Positions 25,201 through 36,764 of a stretch of 64,000 nt of DNA are shown piece after piece; the stretch's first letter is position 1, and each line of letters opens with the position of its first letter. The translations under genes and the position numbers were made by a program. The DNA comes from Pyrenopolyporus hunteri (Eukaryota; Ascomycota; Sordariomycetes; Xylariales; Hypoxylaceae), in the NCBI GenBank assembly GCA_902806595.1, contig CADCXC010000005.1:2542001-2606000 (forward strand), read 5' to 3'. A model generated the notes under the pieces. The model did no database searches. It was not told the DNA's origin and saw only the letters and a program-made list of their open reading frames with translations.

Positions 25201-27447
25201 CCTTGGGCCGCACGAGTTCCTCTGCCCACTCTGGTTAGTCATGGGTAGATGCGAATCCGGGTCGACGACATACCTGTGAGTTTCCAGCTTGGAGCAAGAT
25301 CTTGGCCAAGTGCAGAGAGGGCCTTTTCCATTAGCTGAATGTCGCGCATGGCTGCGGGGTGCTTTGATAATAGCTTCGAGGCCATCGTAGGCCACTGGGC
25401 TCCTTGTCCGGTAAAGACAAACGCGACATTCGGCGCAATCGCGACGGTCTTTGTCGGGGCCGAGAACTCGACATTCTTGCTGTCTGCCTTGCTTGCTATC
25501 GCAAAGGTTCGATAAGATAGGTGTTCGCGGCGCTGTCCCAGCGTGTAGGCGGCATCGTCAAGTTCCTCCGGGTGGCCAGCGACAAAACGACTGCACTCTT
25601 GCGCTCCACGGCGGGCCGAATCAGCATCATTAGCGGTGAAGACAAGAAGGCGGTCCCCCGTTGAGGCGGTATCGGCATGCGGTTTAATCCCGAAGGATGC
25701 GGCGGAATCCAGGATCACATGGGCGTTGGCACCACCGACTCCAAATGAGTTAATGCTGGTACGTTCGTAACGATCTTGCGGCCACGGGACGGGGTCCGTA
25801 GGAACACGAAGACCACCTCGTTCAAAAGGAACTACACGTATGTTAGTATCCCGTCAATCCTGCTGAAAGGTGCTGGGTCATTACTATTGGGATTTGGCTC
25901 GTGAAACTTGATATTAGGGGGGATAACTTTATGCTCCAGTGCTAAGATGCACTTAAGGAGCGAAGTAAGCCCCGAAGCACCTTCGGAATGTCCTAGATTC
26001 GGCTAATAAGGATGGGTCAGCTAGTATTCGACTGCATTTCTAAGACCGGGTTGAGTCTTACCTTGACGGATCCGATATACACGCCGCCCTTGTCGCCGAA
26101 GATGTTTGCTACCGCCTTCGCCTCCTCAGGGTCTCCGCTTGAGGTACCTGTGGCGTGGCATTCGAAAAATCCCGTTTTCCCCATCTCGTTCTCGAGGCCA
26201 GCGGCAGCGTACGAGGCCCGAATCAGAGCCTCGTGAGCCTGACTGCTAGGTTTCGTCAGGCCAGGGGTCTTCCCATCGCAATTGCTAGCAGTACCGCGGA
26301 CAACGGCGCGGATTGGATTTCCGTCGCGAATAGCATCATCCAGCCTTTTCAGGTAAATCATGCTAACCGCCTCTCCGCGAGCATAGCCATCGGCTTTAGC
26401 ATCAAACGACCGCGATGACGCGCCCTTGCTTAATACGCCGATATTGAACATGGTTTCGACCTCTTATTCGCGAGTACAGTTAGCATCGATTCTAAGTCTC
26501 AGAATATGGGCCATGATGTCTTACTAGCAGGGTTCAGGATCAAGTTGCTTCCCCCTACAAGAGCGCTAGATACTTCACCCGCCTGGAGAGCCTGACACGC
26601 CAGATGGAGGCCGTATAATGCGGCCGAACATCCTGTTCTCAATACCAAACTTCGGCATAGTTAGCAAGCTATCGAGTGGCGGGCCTCGGGATAAGATTTA
26701 CCTTGGTCCTTTTAAATCGTATTCGTACGAAATTCTGTTGGCTAGTACAAAGTCGCCAGCGCCGGAAAGTTTGTAGAGATTTAGGTCCTGCCTATCGTAG
26801 TACTGGATATCATTCCAGTCCTCCCCAAACGATCCGATGTATACGCCCACATCTCTACCACGCCAGCCGGTCTCGCCGGCGTTCTCAAAACACTCCCTAA
26901 AGTTTCAATCAGATTAGGGGTGGGATGGCCGAGCTCCGAGGGGGATGACTTACCAGGTGAGTTCTAGAAGAAGACGCTGCTGTGGATCAACGATACCTAG
27001 CTCGGCCCGTGTCATGGAGAACCGAGATGCATCAAAGGCGGCAAGGTCGACGTGGTTAAGCATGTATCCATGTGTTTTCCAGTGGGGCTTGTCCGTGGAG
27101 GCCGTACCCCTGGCGCCGTCTTTGTCGGAGCCGACAGGGGCAGCTGATGGAGCGGCATTACCCTGCGGTCCGTGTGTTGCGTACCGCTCTGCCGGAATGC
27201 GGTCGCATGCATCGCCCTTGTTTACCAAGAAATCCCAGAGTTGTTCTCCAGAGCTGATGCCGCCGGGAAGGCGCGTGGCTATGCCACAGATAGCCACGGG
27301 GACGGGCCCCTTGAAGCTGTCATCCGAATTCGAGTCAGCAGTGGTCGAGGATAAGCTCGTCATAGATGCACTCTCTATTATCGAGAAGCTTTGTGGCATC
27401 GTCTTGGAGACGAAGATGTCCGATTCGGGAATAGCGATGTCAGCCAT
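19274..27447 (-). CDS. highly reducing iterative type I polyketide synthase, KS-AT-DH-CMeT-ER-KR-ACP
   Basis: This PKS makes a reduced linear polyketide chain. Ten exons join in frame to 2537 aa: 26954-27447, 26702-26896, 26525-26649, 26062-26462, 25885-26002, 25274-25831, 24769-25230, 21560-24714, 20884-21438, 19274-20824. KS starts near residue 55 with RTGCSAALYG (Cys237), ECHATGT and NLGHSEG. AT has FVFTGQGAQW and GHSSGE (Ser680). DH has HKVGGDVVFPG (His989) and HPATSDACMQ (Asp1163). The C-methyltransferase keeps LEIGAGTGATT (about 1430). ER begins near 1837 and has SACGGVGLAAIYVA. KR has LLAGGFGGLGRS and YAAGG (Tyr2289). ACP has GIDSLVAIEV (Ser2490). There is no TE or reductase at the end, so the chain must be handed on, plausibly to the SAT of the NR-PKS. 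The start at 27447 is the most upstream ATG; the frame runs further only from TTG, and later Met codons are possible. Confidence 0.95.
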
Positions 27448-29182
27448 GATGACGGCAAGGAATTGGTCCAAGGATGTTAAAGGAAGGCCTAAGTCTCGGG
27501 GGCACAGCTTGGGACGGGATTGACTACTCAAGGTATAACCCGGTATACTTGAGGACTAAGTGAAGGACGAGGGGGTGATAGACATGGTAAGAATCCATTA
27601 CCTTACTATCATACGGCATGTTCTCTATATGTATAAAACCGTGTACTCCATAGCTTCAAGGACTTGATTCACAGTTTCGAGTAGACCCGAAGTCCCGCCC
27701 AAGTCCGAAGAAAGACAAGATAGGTAATTGCCCCTTTCCCCCCCTTTCCTTCGCGGATGACGAATGGGCTTCTCGTTTTGCCTCAGGGCGGCATCATTGT
27801 AGACGACTATCAGAGTAGAAACTTGCCGTAGAAGTCACCGTCAATAAGCAGCCCTAGCTTACCATTACCGTCACATCGTAAGCCCCCCCGGCTACTTGCA
27901 GAGGATTACCAACCCTTTCTATCGAAAGAGACGTAGGTCCTACGGAAGGTAGCAATACTATCTCCCACGAGCTTATGTTCCTGCGCCCGCTCCCGCTACT
28001 ACCTACGACGGTGCCTTTACAATGGGACTGCAGGTTTCACAGCGTATCGTCCGGGAGGGGATTGGTCGGTCTACTAGCCCCACTTGACTTTTTGCCGGCT
28101 GGCCCCTGAAAAACGAATCCTGACTGTATCGACGCTTCGATACGGCACAGACGGCCGAGACGGCGTTACTAAGGTCCTAAACAAGGCCACATACTACCTA
28201 GTGTTATTTCGCTTGGCACACTGTATAGAGTGGTACTGTGAAGCGCTGCATACGACCCGTTTGGCCAAGCCTACGGGGACGATCTCTCGGGAATCTCGCC
28301 TACCTACATACGTAGTAGTGTCACCTATCCCAGGAGGAGGGGTTACATGTGATTTTGCAACGTTTACCGAATTCCACCTTATTTAGATACCGGTGGTGTA
28401 TTTAAACGCTCTTAGAAAGCAGGTAGGTACCGTACTTAGAAAGTTGGATCGATGTAGCTGGTTGTTGATTTGGGTCGAAATCCTTCATGGCGCTCTTGGC
28501 GTTTAGTGACGCCAACGCCGGGACTTTTTTGCGGCTAGTCAGAGTTCCAGGGGAATGTGGGTAATACAGGGAGTAAAAGAGCTTACAAGCTTATCCAGGC
28601 CGGAATGTAGGTCGTATGAAATCCGTATCTAATCGAATTGGCTTCTGTTTTTTTTTTTTCTTTTATGTTCGCTCTAGTAACATCCTTCGAACGAGACCGA
28701 TGCATTCGCTCATCGAACCACACACAGCGCGTGTCCTACTCTCCTACTATTATATATTACCCCAACCACCCGCTTCAGTGGGTACCTACCCATAAAATAA
28801 GGTGAAGAGACTAATATGTATAATGTAAAGGAAAATAGGATTTAGTCTCGAAGGCCATATCTAGCCTGTTCGAAAAGCAAATCCATTTCAAAATAGGACC
28901 CAACCGATTCCGTATGGGATCGTACGGGATCGTATAGAACATAAAAATACAATTAGAAATACGTATATGATATTAAACTAGATATTACCTAACTACATGT
29001 GGCAATCTTAAAGAATTAGGAGGAATTCGGTTTTCCCCACCCGGTCTCTCCCGTTTCCAACCATACGATCGTTGCGGCTCGGGTTAAAGCCATTCAAGGA
29101 AGCTACATGATCACCGTTGACTCATATCCCAATGATAATATAATAAAGACATTCTCGGAGATACATCTGCTAGTAACCTCAC
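27448..29182. other. intergenic region upstream of the HR-PKS
   Basis: This is the HR-PKS promoter side and the P450 3' flank. A plus ORF at 28084-28386 (100 aa) has no family features and looks like chance. There is a T-run at about 28649-28661. No regulator site is convincing. Confidence 0.5.
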
Positions 29183-30634
29183 TCATTCATTCTTTACTGC
29201 GTGTGCGGGGAGGAAGAAATCTCGATGCAGCGACAGAACATCAAGCCCAGGTCTCAATCGGGCGTTAATGAACAAGTCCTTTGGCTTACGGTTGAGGCTC
29301 GGCTGGTAATGCATTTCGTAATTGGGATCCACCAGCGAAAAGTCGAACTTCTGGAATAGGACGGCGATAGCCACCATGGCCTCCTGGAGGGCGAAGTCGC
29401 TCCCGATGCAGCTCCGCGGGCTGTTTCCGAACGGCTTAAACGCGTTTTTCGGAAGCTTCTTCATGTTCTCCTCGGTCATCCTCTCGGGTCGGAACTCGTC
29501 GGCGTCGTCGCCGTAGACGGCCGGATCCCGGTGGAGCGCAGGAATGAAAATCATGACCGTCTGACCGCGACGTATCTCATACCGCTTCCCGATAACTACG
29601 GGCGCGTCGTCCGGAACTAGAGGCGTGACGGCGATCATCTGTGCAGGAGGTTCAAGCCGCAAAGCCTCATTCAGAACGGCCTTTATATACGGTAACGAGT
29701 TGAGGTGGTCGAGAGTTAAAACGCCGCCCTCGAGTACGCGATCGACCTCTTCCTGCACTTTTGCGTACGCGTCGGGATTGCGGATTAGATGATATATGAC
29801 AAACGAAAGTAAACCCGCCGTCGTGTCGTGGCCGGCAAATAAAAAGGTTATCATGTTGTCGATAATCATGTCGTCGGTAAGCTGCTTTCCCGTGACGGGA
29901 TCGCGACGGTGCAGCATAGCGGTGAATACATCTTTCCTGTGAACACTGCCCTTGCTTTCGAGGCGACGGCGGCGCGCGAGCACGTCCGCACAAAATGCAC
30001 GAATGAACTCGCTGTTCTCGTCGAATTGTCGGTTGGCCGTCCACTGCATCCAGGTGTACCATGCCGGCCGATTCGAACGCCGCTGAATCTCGGTGAATAT
30101 AGCGCCGAAGCGCTGTACGAATGGGTGATACTCTTCACGGTAGAACGAGTTGAAGCGCGTGTCCATGGCAGTCAAGGCGATGGTATCCAACGTCAGACGC
30201 ATGAAATCAGCCGAGAGATCGATCGGATTTTCCGGCCCATGTCGCGCCCACTTAAGCGCTAGCTGTGACGTGATGTCAAGCATTTCATCGAACATGTTTT
30301 TGATAGAAGTGGGTGTAAAGGCTGGGTTTAACGTCCGGCGGGCCCGTCCCCAGCTCTCCTGGGCCGTGTCGGCCGTGAAGAGCCCGTGGGGAAGAATCTT
30401 AGATAGGGCCCCTATGGAGCCCATGATATGTTTGGAGAACTCTTTGCGAGAGCACACATCGTTTACTAATTCTTGCGAGGCTATCAGGATTCTTTCGTTG
30501 CCTCCGAGGTAGAGCTTGTAGATCCGGCCCCACTTGTCAACGAGGCTTGTGAAGCTCCGCATCGTGTTGTTGAGGTCGATATCCAGCAGGTTGCCGATAA
30601 GCGGCAAGCTCGGTGGTCCTGGTATTGGCTCCAT
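29183..30634 (-). CDS. cytochrome P450, CYP505/CYP540-like haem domain without reductase
   Basis: This is a 483-aa P450 in one exon. I start at the ATG at 30634 (MEPIPGPPSLPLIGNL) because the longer frame to 30661 opens with TTG. Marks in order: the proline-rich hinge at the very N-terminus with no membrane anchor before it; WGRARRTLNPAF in helix C; FLFAGHDTT in helix I; EALRL (ExxR); FRPERMTEENM; and the haem loop FKPFGNSPRSCIG, where Ser replaces the usual first Gly. The N-terminal half most resembles the haem domain of self-sufficient fatty-acid hydroxylases (P450foxy, CYP505), but the protein stops where those continue into the FMN/FAD reductase. It lies 1.7 kb upstream of the HR-PKS in the same direction and is a candidate chain-hydroxylating tailoring enzyme. 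Confidence 0.9.
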   Translation of the reverse strand: MEPIPGPPSLPLIGNLLDIDLNNTMRSFTSLVDKWGRIYKLYLGGNERILIASQELVNDVCSRKEFSKHIMGSIGALSKILPHGLFTADTAQESWGRARRTLNPAFTPTSIKNMFDEMLDITSQLALKWARHGPENPIDLSADFMRLTLDTIALTAMDTRFNSFYREEYHPFVQRFGAIFTEIQRRSNRPAWYTWMQWTANRQFDENSEFIRAFCADVLARRRRLESKGSVHRKDVFTAMLHRRDPVTGKQLTDDMIIDNMITFLFAGHDTTAGLLSFVIYHLIRNPDAYAKVQEEVDRVLEGGVLTLDHLNSLPYIKAVLNEALRLEPPAQMIAVTPLVPDDAPVVIGKRYEIRRGQTVMIFIPALHRDPAVYGDDADEFRPERMTEENMKKLPKNAFKPFGNSPRSCIGSDFALQEAMVAIAVLFQKFDFSLVDPNYEMHYQPSLNRKPKDLFINARLRPGLDVLSLHRDFFLPAHAVKNE

Positions 30635-33600
30635 ATCGGACAGCTCGCGGGAAAATGACAATGGTAAAAGGGAAAAGGCAAGATGCAGAAATTACAGACG
30701 CACCGAGATTCGCGGTACTCGTAAAAGAGGCGATAGTTAAGAAAACAAAGGAAAGAGGCCGCGCTAGCTAGAAACGCTTGTACCTAGCCAGGAGGTAGGT
30801 AGTCATTTGAAGACCGTGAGCCTTATACAGGTTGGGGGCGAACCGAGGAAGATCGAGAGCCAAGGGAACACACAATGTGACCGCACTAGGTGTAGGGTAC
30901 ATGTAGGTAAAGGAGACCCCTTACATCCAGAGCTGGGACCTATAAACGGCACGCACATTGGCAAATAGTACCGAATGATAGGGTAGAGCATACATGCCTA
31001 CATACATGCTATGGGTAGCCCTGCATAAGGCGTATATATTACATACTTCCGCTCTGCTGCTACCAATGCAAGGTTAGGTACCCAGCCCTTCTTTCGAGGT
31101 ACCTAGTTTCTATTTATATCAAATAACGCACCATTCTGGCGAGCATCGCTCAACGGCTGATAATAGCGGATGAAAAAACTTACGACCTACATATGTAGGT
31201 ATATAGGTAGGTAGGTATGTATTTCTTTCTTGAGCCATTACGCATATGAGAGGCGAAGGTTAGCGGAATGATAACAACGTCGTGTCGAATGGTTCCGAGG
31301 ACGACTCCTCAGTTGGAGATAAGGCCAAGAAGACTTAGATTGGGCTAATCGAGTCCTGCGCCATCTAAACCGCCGAAAATGAAAGTGATCTTAAGGCTGA
31401 AAAGCGGGAGCTCCTGATCCTCAGGACTATATGCGATTAATGTCATTGTTGCGCTTGGCGCCGCAGTTCTCCCCTCCTGAGTCGCTACTATGCGCGTCTC
31501 ATCATCCAATACTACGGTTTGCATCTAAACTGTTGTGTAAGCTAGGTACCTAGACACTGCCAAAAGATCGTAGCAGAACGGCAATTGGAACAATTTAAGC
31601 CCATAGCTCGTATCTTTAGCCAATGTTGTTTCGTACCGTTCCTCGGAGCCGCGTCCGACCCGTTCGGACGGCGGGCGGTGTTGCTTTTCTTAAGTAAGGT
31701 ACCTACAATGTTAACTGTCGAACGATCATCCCCGGCCCTGCGACCAACTCTACAGAGCTTCTGTGTGGGCGTACCGTTCATAGTGTCGGCGACGGCGTAT
31801 CTACACGGTTTCGTACATCGTCGTGTCCGATTCCATTCATCCCCGCTAGCAGCCCAAGTACCTAGCCTTCACCGTGGCGGAGTGGGCGTTCAGCACAAGT
31901 TGCTGGGCTGCTCACGGGAGGCGTTGTTGCCAAGCATGCTTAAATGGTAGATCTTCTGCATCAACCCTTCCTTTTGCACCCTCACCCTCTTGGCCGTCTC
32001 GTCGGCCTTCCGAAATTTACATTGTAGAACCAACCATCCTTCTTTGCCGCTTTGATCCGGTTCGACTAGCTTGGGAGCATTCTTTCCATCGCCGGTGCAT
32101 CGAGCTTCCTAATCGGCCTGACGTGGGTGGGTGGGCGTTCAGCACGAATGGGGCGCTTATCAGACATGGGTCCCGATCCTTCTCGGCGGGTTCGTCACGA
32201 TCTCCTCGCTTATGTATTGTATTGTACGAAAGTTACGTCTTGGCTAGACCTTTTATTTACTTGCCGGTGTGGACTAATTAACCAGTCGTCCCACCTGGTT
32301 GTTCTATCGACAATCTTCGGGTGGTTCGAGCATTATACGCATCTCTGCTACCTCGCGTTTACGTGATCTCTGTGAAAGGACTGAATACGACTCTAAGGGG
32401 TTGTAATTCCGCGCCAACTACACGGCTTGTGGTACCCATCAGTGTAATTTGGGTACGGTCGATGACACGCTTCGGCTCATTCCAATGCATCGCTATGTCT
32501 CGGGTTTTCCTGCCTTATGGTGTTCGATGACGTCCTGGGTCGATACTCTTAACTAATTCGTGCTACAATCTCGTAGCGCATCTATTTCCAATACTGGCCA
32601 TCTCGTCTGGTCGCGATCTTCTTGTCCTACTGCTTAGCATAATTATATGGGCGATCGCTTTCACACCCGATACGGCCTGTGCCGTACCTATGTTCACGGT
32701 TGTGCGCCAATTTGGAATCTGCCTACGTAGGCGTAGTCGTCGGAGGGGCTGTTTTGGAGCGAGCAGGATTCCCGCACGAGATGGCCCTGGTCACTGCGCG
32801 CAACGCGTCGGTATGCCCCGGCCCGCTAACCGCTAACCGCTGTGCCCTAGAGGTCCGTCGCCTTTTCAAGATGCATTTGTCAAAGCTTTCCACGATATCT
32901 TCCGCCTACTATCGGCCCTAGCGCCCTTTTCCCTTTGTCTCTTGTTCTCTTCTACTATCTTTATTAGTCAGGCATCACGTCGTAGAAAAACGATCGGATA
33001 GTTTCAGGAGCTGGAGGGAGACGTTCTCACAAGGCTACCCTGATTATTTCAGTCTTGCGTTACCCGTCAGGCCACATCGAGCCGTTAGGAGCTCTACTGT
33101 AACCAAAATCTTGGGTAACATTTCTTGGAAGGTATTCGCCATCTTAATTAGATTAGATGGAACTTTCTTCTCGCAGTGTCGCACAGATTGGGGGCCAAGA
33201 CCATCCCCTCGGCCCCTACAGATATTGTCTCAGAGTTCCCAGTGTAGAAATCCCACGAACTGCGACATCCGCATTCCGACTGAGCCAACGAACGGATACC
33301 TATTCGACATGTGCCTACATAGTACAGGGGTATGAGCCAACGCTAGCTTTACAGATTGAGTTCTGATAAAATCCATGGATCTATCTAAGAGAAGAAGAAA
33401 AGGGGAAAGGTTGAAAGGTTGAAAGGATCCTGAATGAGGAGTCGCCAGTGGGACGGACGGGGATCTACGACTAAATACTATAGTACCTATAGGAAGAATC
33501 CAGTTAGATATCTCGGGTACCTAGGTAGGTGCCAGGCACCCTAGATATCGCAGGTATCGCGTATGCGTGAAATGGTACAGTAGCAGACGTATTTAGGTAG

Positions 33601-35145
33601 GACCGTACGTGGGAACGTGCGTGAGAGAATGCGTGGGAGCATGGATGGAAGCTTGGCTTGGGAGCTTGGCTTAGAAGCACGGGATATATGCCACAATGCC
33701 CCCTATAATCTGTGTTATATCCACCACATCTACCACCTATAGCGGGGAAGTACCCGCACATGCCCGTCAACCGCATGCCGCGCTGGGGGTACCCAACTCT
33801 AATTTACTTACCCACGTAGGTACCTACCTAGGTACCCACCTACCCACCGTACCTAGGTTAAGCGAATAGGTACTACTACCTACCTGTCTAGGCCGATCTA
33901 CCACGGACGCGCGACTCTCGGATACCTGGTAGCGTGCGGATCGCAGGGGGTAATTCGTTACCAATTCCTCTAGTTAGAACCGGGTACGGGTACCAGGTAT
34001 GTAGGTGGTAACCGTATATGGTATGTATTGTACAGTCGGACTTTACAGTTACATTTCATTTCGCACTTCTGCAACATGCGTCTAACGGTAGCATTATTGC
34101 TTCTGAGGGATTACGCTATATTGCTGGGCGTCATTACAAGCACTTTATGACTTACCTTAGGTCATCTTAGGTAAGTTGCCGGAATTAACATAGTAACTTA
34201 GAGAGTGGGAGTCTAAAAAAAGAAGAGAGGAAAGAAAAGAGAAGAGAAGAGCATACTGAGCACACTGTGCGAGACGAGACTAGGTCCTAACCCACGGGAC
34301 AATATCAGGCAGTACCTAAACCACCTGAGGTATAACATACAGCGAAGCCAAGCTATTACTTCCTCTACCTCACATCCAATAAGATACAGACGATACCCAA
34401 GATCTCGAATCTACATAGTAGTAATCGACGATAGAGCCCACTTAACTTCACTCACCTTTCTAGACTAGGTTCGCTGTCCCCACGTTGAAATCCCGGGGTG
34501 AGCGAACCATCTCCTCCCTCTTCGGGGTTGTCTGTGAAACTGGATAGGCTAACGCTTATTCCTCCAGGTGCGGAGAACACCAACTCCTATGTATTCCAAC
34601 GACGCAGTCAGCGTCCAATGTTAAAATTCTCCATCGAAGGATTCTGCCTCTAGGGGAGCAATTGAAACGGAACCCCGTGCCTCCCGCCACCCGTTGTAAC
34701 CCTCCCAAAGCTTCCGAGTAGGTAAGTCAACCGTATATCTCTCCGGCCAAAGTATCACGCCATATCAAAATGCACCATAGTGGCAGAGGATCCCATTCAT
34801 GTATACACTCCCCCCTTGAATGGCCGGATAGGGGGCCCCGGGCCGTGAAATTTCTTACAATAACGAAGAGGGCGAGATCTACAGAGGTAAAGATAGTGTG
34901 TTTAACGCCCTCCGTTCAGTCGCTCATCGACGCGAATCCTCTTCCTTTCTCTCGACCACCTGTCCACGAGTTAGCGCCACATTATAAGATCGTCGACCCA
35001 AAATAAAAATCAAATGCTATACAATATAATACAATAGAAACAGAAATCCGAATTATACCGGTTTAGATACTCGGGCCAATCCGCCTCAACGTGAGGACGG
35101 AACTCCAGCCATTCTAACCATCTAACCCCTACGTCGCCGTTGACA
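30635..35145. other. long gene-poor region with repeat words and possible gene remains
   Basis: No intact gene is seen in 4.5 kb. It holds many GGTAGGTACCTACC-like words (31190-31215, 33515-33530, 33815-33865), a GA-rich tract at 34214-34252, and disconnected open frames at 31585-32921 with weak transporter resemblance (entered separately). Confidence 0.5.
31585..32921 (+). pseudogene. possible degraded MFS transporter
   Basis: Disconnected plus-strand frames have transporter-like stretches. One starting at 31585 has FVPFLGAASDPFGRRAVLLF, like the MFS loop with a G-x-x-S-D-x-x-G-R-R signature. Another at about 32710-32810 has SAYVGVVVGGAVLERAGFP, like the helix 5 GGxLxxxxGF region of drug/H+ antiporters. 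Between them the frame is broken repeatedly and no splice pattern I tried restores it. Two copies of GTGGGCGTTCAGCAC (near 31880 and 32130) lie inside. This could also be chance resemblance. Confidence 0.25.
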
Positions 35146-36764
35146 ATGTCAACTCCGGGCGAACTCCAGGCGTTGCTCGCAACTTTCCCGACATGTGGAG
35201 TTAGTCACTCTTTACGAAAGAAAAGAAAAAGTCTCTAATTCGGCCAGACTCGCTAACTCTTTGCCGCTTCGTAGCTTACCTGCCTCATCGACGCCATCCA
35301 AACTCAGTCTAACTGCTCTCTCACGGATCCAGCATGCGCCTGTTCCAACCAGGCCGTACAAGCGACCGCCGAGACGTGTATTGTCGGGTCATGCAGCATA
35401 CCCGACGCGCTCACAACCCAGAACTTGACCTTTTCGTTGTGTGGTGTAACTTCTTACCACGATCATGCGTATATCACCATCATATACACCTTCATTGCCC
35501 TCGCGGCTCTCCTCGTCGCGCTGCGCTTCCTGACTCGGTTAACCAAGCGAATTCCGCTGTGGTGGGACGATTATTCCGTTCTCGTCGCTGTAGCCATCGC
35601 TATCGCCTTTACTGCCGTGTGCGGAGTTTGTACGTCGAATCTATCCCGCTCTCTTACCCCGCTTCTAACCATTTGCAAGATGACAAGATGGGTGTTGGCC
35701 TCGATTTTTGGGCTGTACCGCAGGAGAACATAGAGCCAATGTTCGTTGTATGTCCACTCCCATCCCAGTTATCCCCGGAGAGATATCGGCCTTCTAATAT
35801 TAATAACCTCCATAGCTTCTCTTTGTAGCCCTAATATGCTACGCCTTATCGCGGTGCTTCGCCCGCATATCTATTAGTTTGTTCTTGCTACGCATCTTTC
35901 GCGTGTCCGGCGCGCGGCCTCTTATCATCCTGACGGTCGTGCTCAACGTAGCTGTCACCATCACCTTCTTATTCTGCGTTATCTTCCAATGTACACCTGT
36001 GTCTTACTTTTGGAGAGGATGGGACGGTCTACACGAGGGGTCATGTATCGACCAGTGGCCTATGTTCCTCGCCGGTGGCTGTATTGCGGCCGCGCTGGAC
36101 ATCTTCATTATCCTGCTACCCATGCGCTGGATCTCACAACTGCAATTCTCGCGCGCTAAGAAGATCACTACCGCCGCTATGTTTTCCCTCGGTGTAATGT
36201 GAGTCTTCCCTACCTACTCGTTACGCGAAGGGATTCTTACCCCTAAGTCGTGAGCCCCATGCTAACATGTTCCGTGTGCGATAAAGTGTTATTGCCACTA
36301 GCATCATGCGTGTTGTATCCTTGTACACATTTACGCATTCGACGAACGTGACACGAAACCTCACAAACCTCGTCATTTGGGGCGGGCTAGAGCTGGACGT
36401 TGCCATCATCTGTGCGTGTCTACCGAGCTTGCGGCCCCTATTCAGATTGGTATTCTCGCGGTTCCAAATCTGGGCGACGGGTAACTCCCAGGGCAGCGGA
36501 AAGAACAGCAAGTTTTCAAGTAACCTCGACCCGCGTCTATATAGCGGCAGCAAGAAGAAGCTTGTAAGCCAAGATTCAAAACACATTGAAATCGGTAAAC
36601 AAGTCACTCGGCCCCCAAATATCTGGCTCACTACCACCGTACAGCAACAACACCAACAACGTCGGCTGTCCGAATCTGAGATGAACTTGACAACAACAGC
36701 AACGCACGATATTGAGCTGTATGACAGGAAGCATGGGCACTCGAGGGGGGATGCATGGGCATAG
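35146..36764 (+). CDS. CFEM-domain plus fungal rhodopsin-like 7TM protein (PTH11-type receptor-like)
   Basis: This is a membrane protein with an extracellular CFEM module followed by a fungal rhodopsin-type transmembrane domain, the layout of PTH11-like receptors. Five exons close in frame to 445 aa: 35146-35199, 35275-35629, 35680-35747, 35816-36198, 36287-36764. The CFEM part has eight cysteines in the family pattern (FPTCGLTCLIDAI, TDPACACSNQ, TCIVGSC, FSLCG). Membrane helices include IIYTFIALAALLVALRFLTR, LLFVALICYAL and VVLNVAVTITFLFCVIFQC. WWDDYSVLVAV and LDIFIILLPM are family marks. The hydrophilic tail is Gln-rich. No signal peptide precedes the CFEM part in this model, so an upstream exon may be missing and exon 1 is the least certain part. 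Confidence 0.82.

Noticed and set aside
28084..28386. 100-aa plus-strand ORF between HR-PKS and P450
   Set aside because: No domain, no conserved motif and no splice partner; its length is within chance for this spacer.
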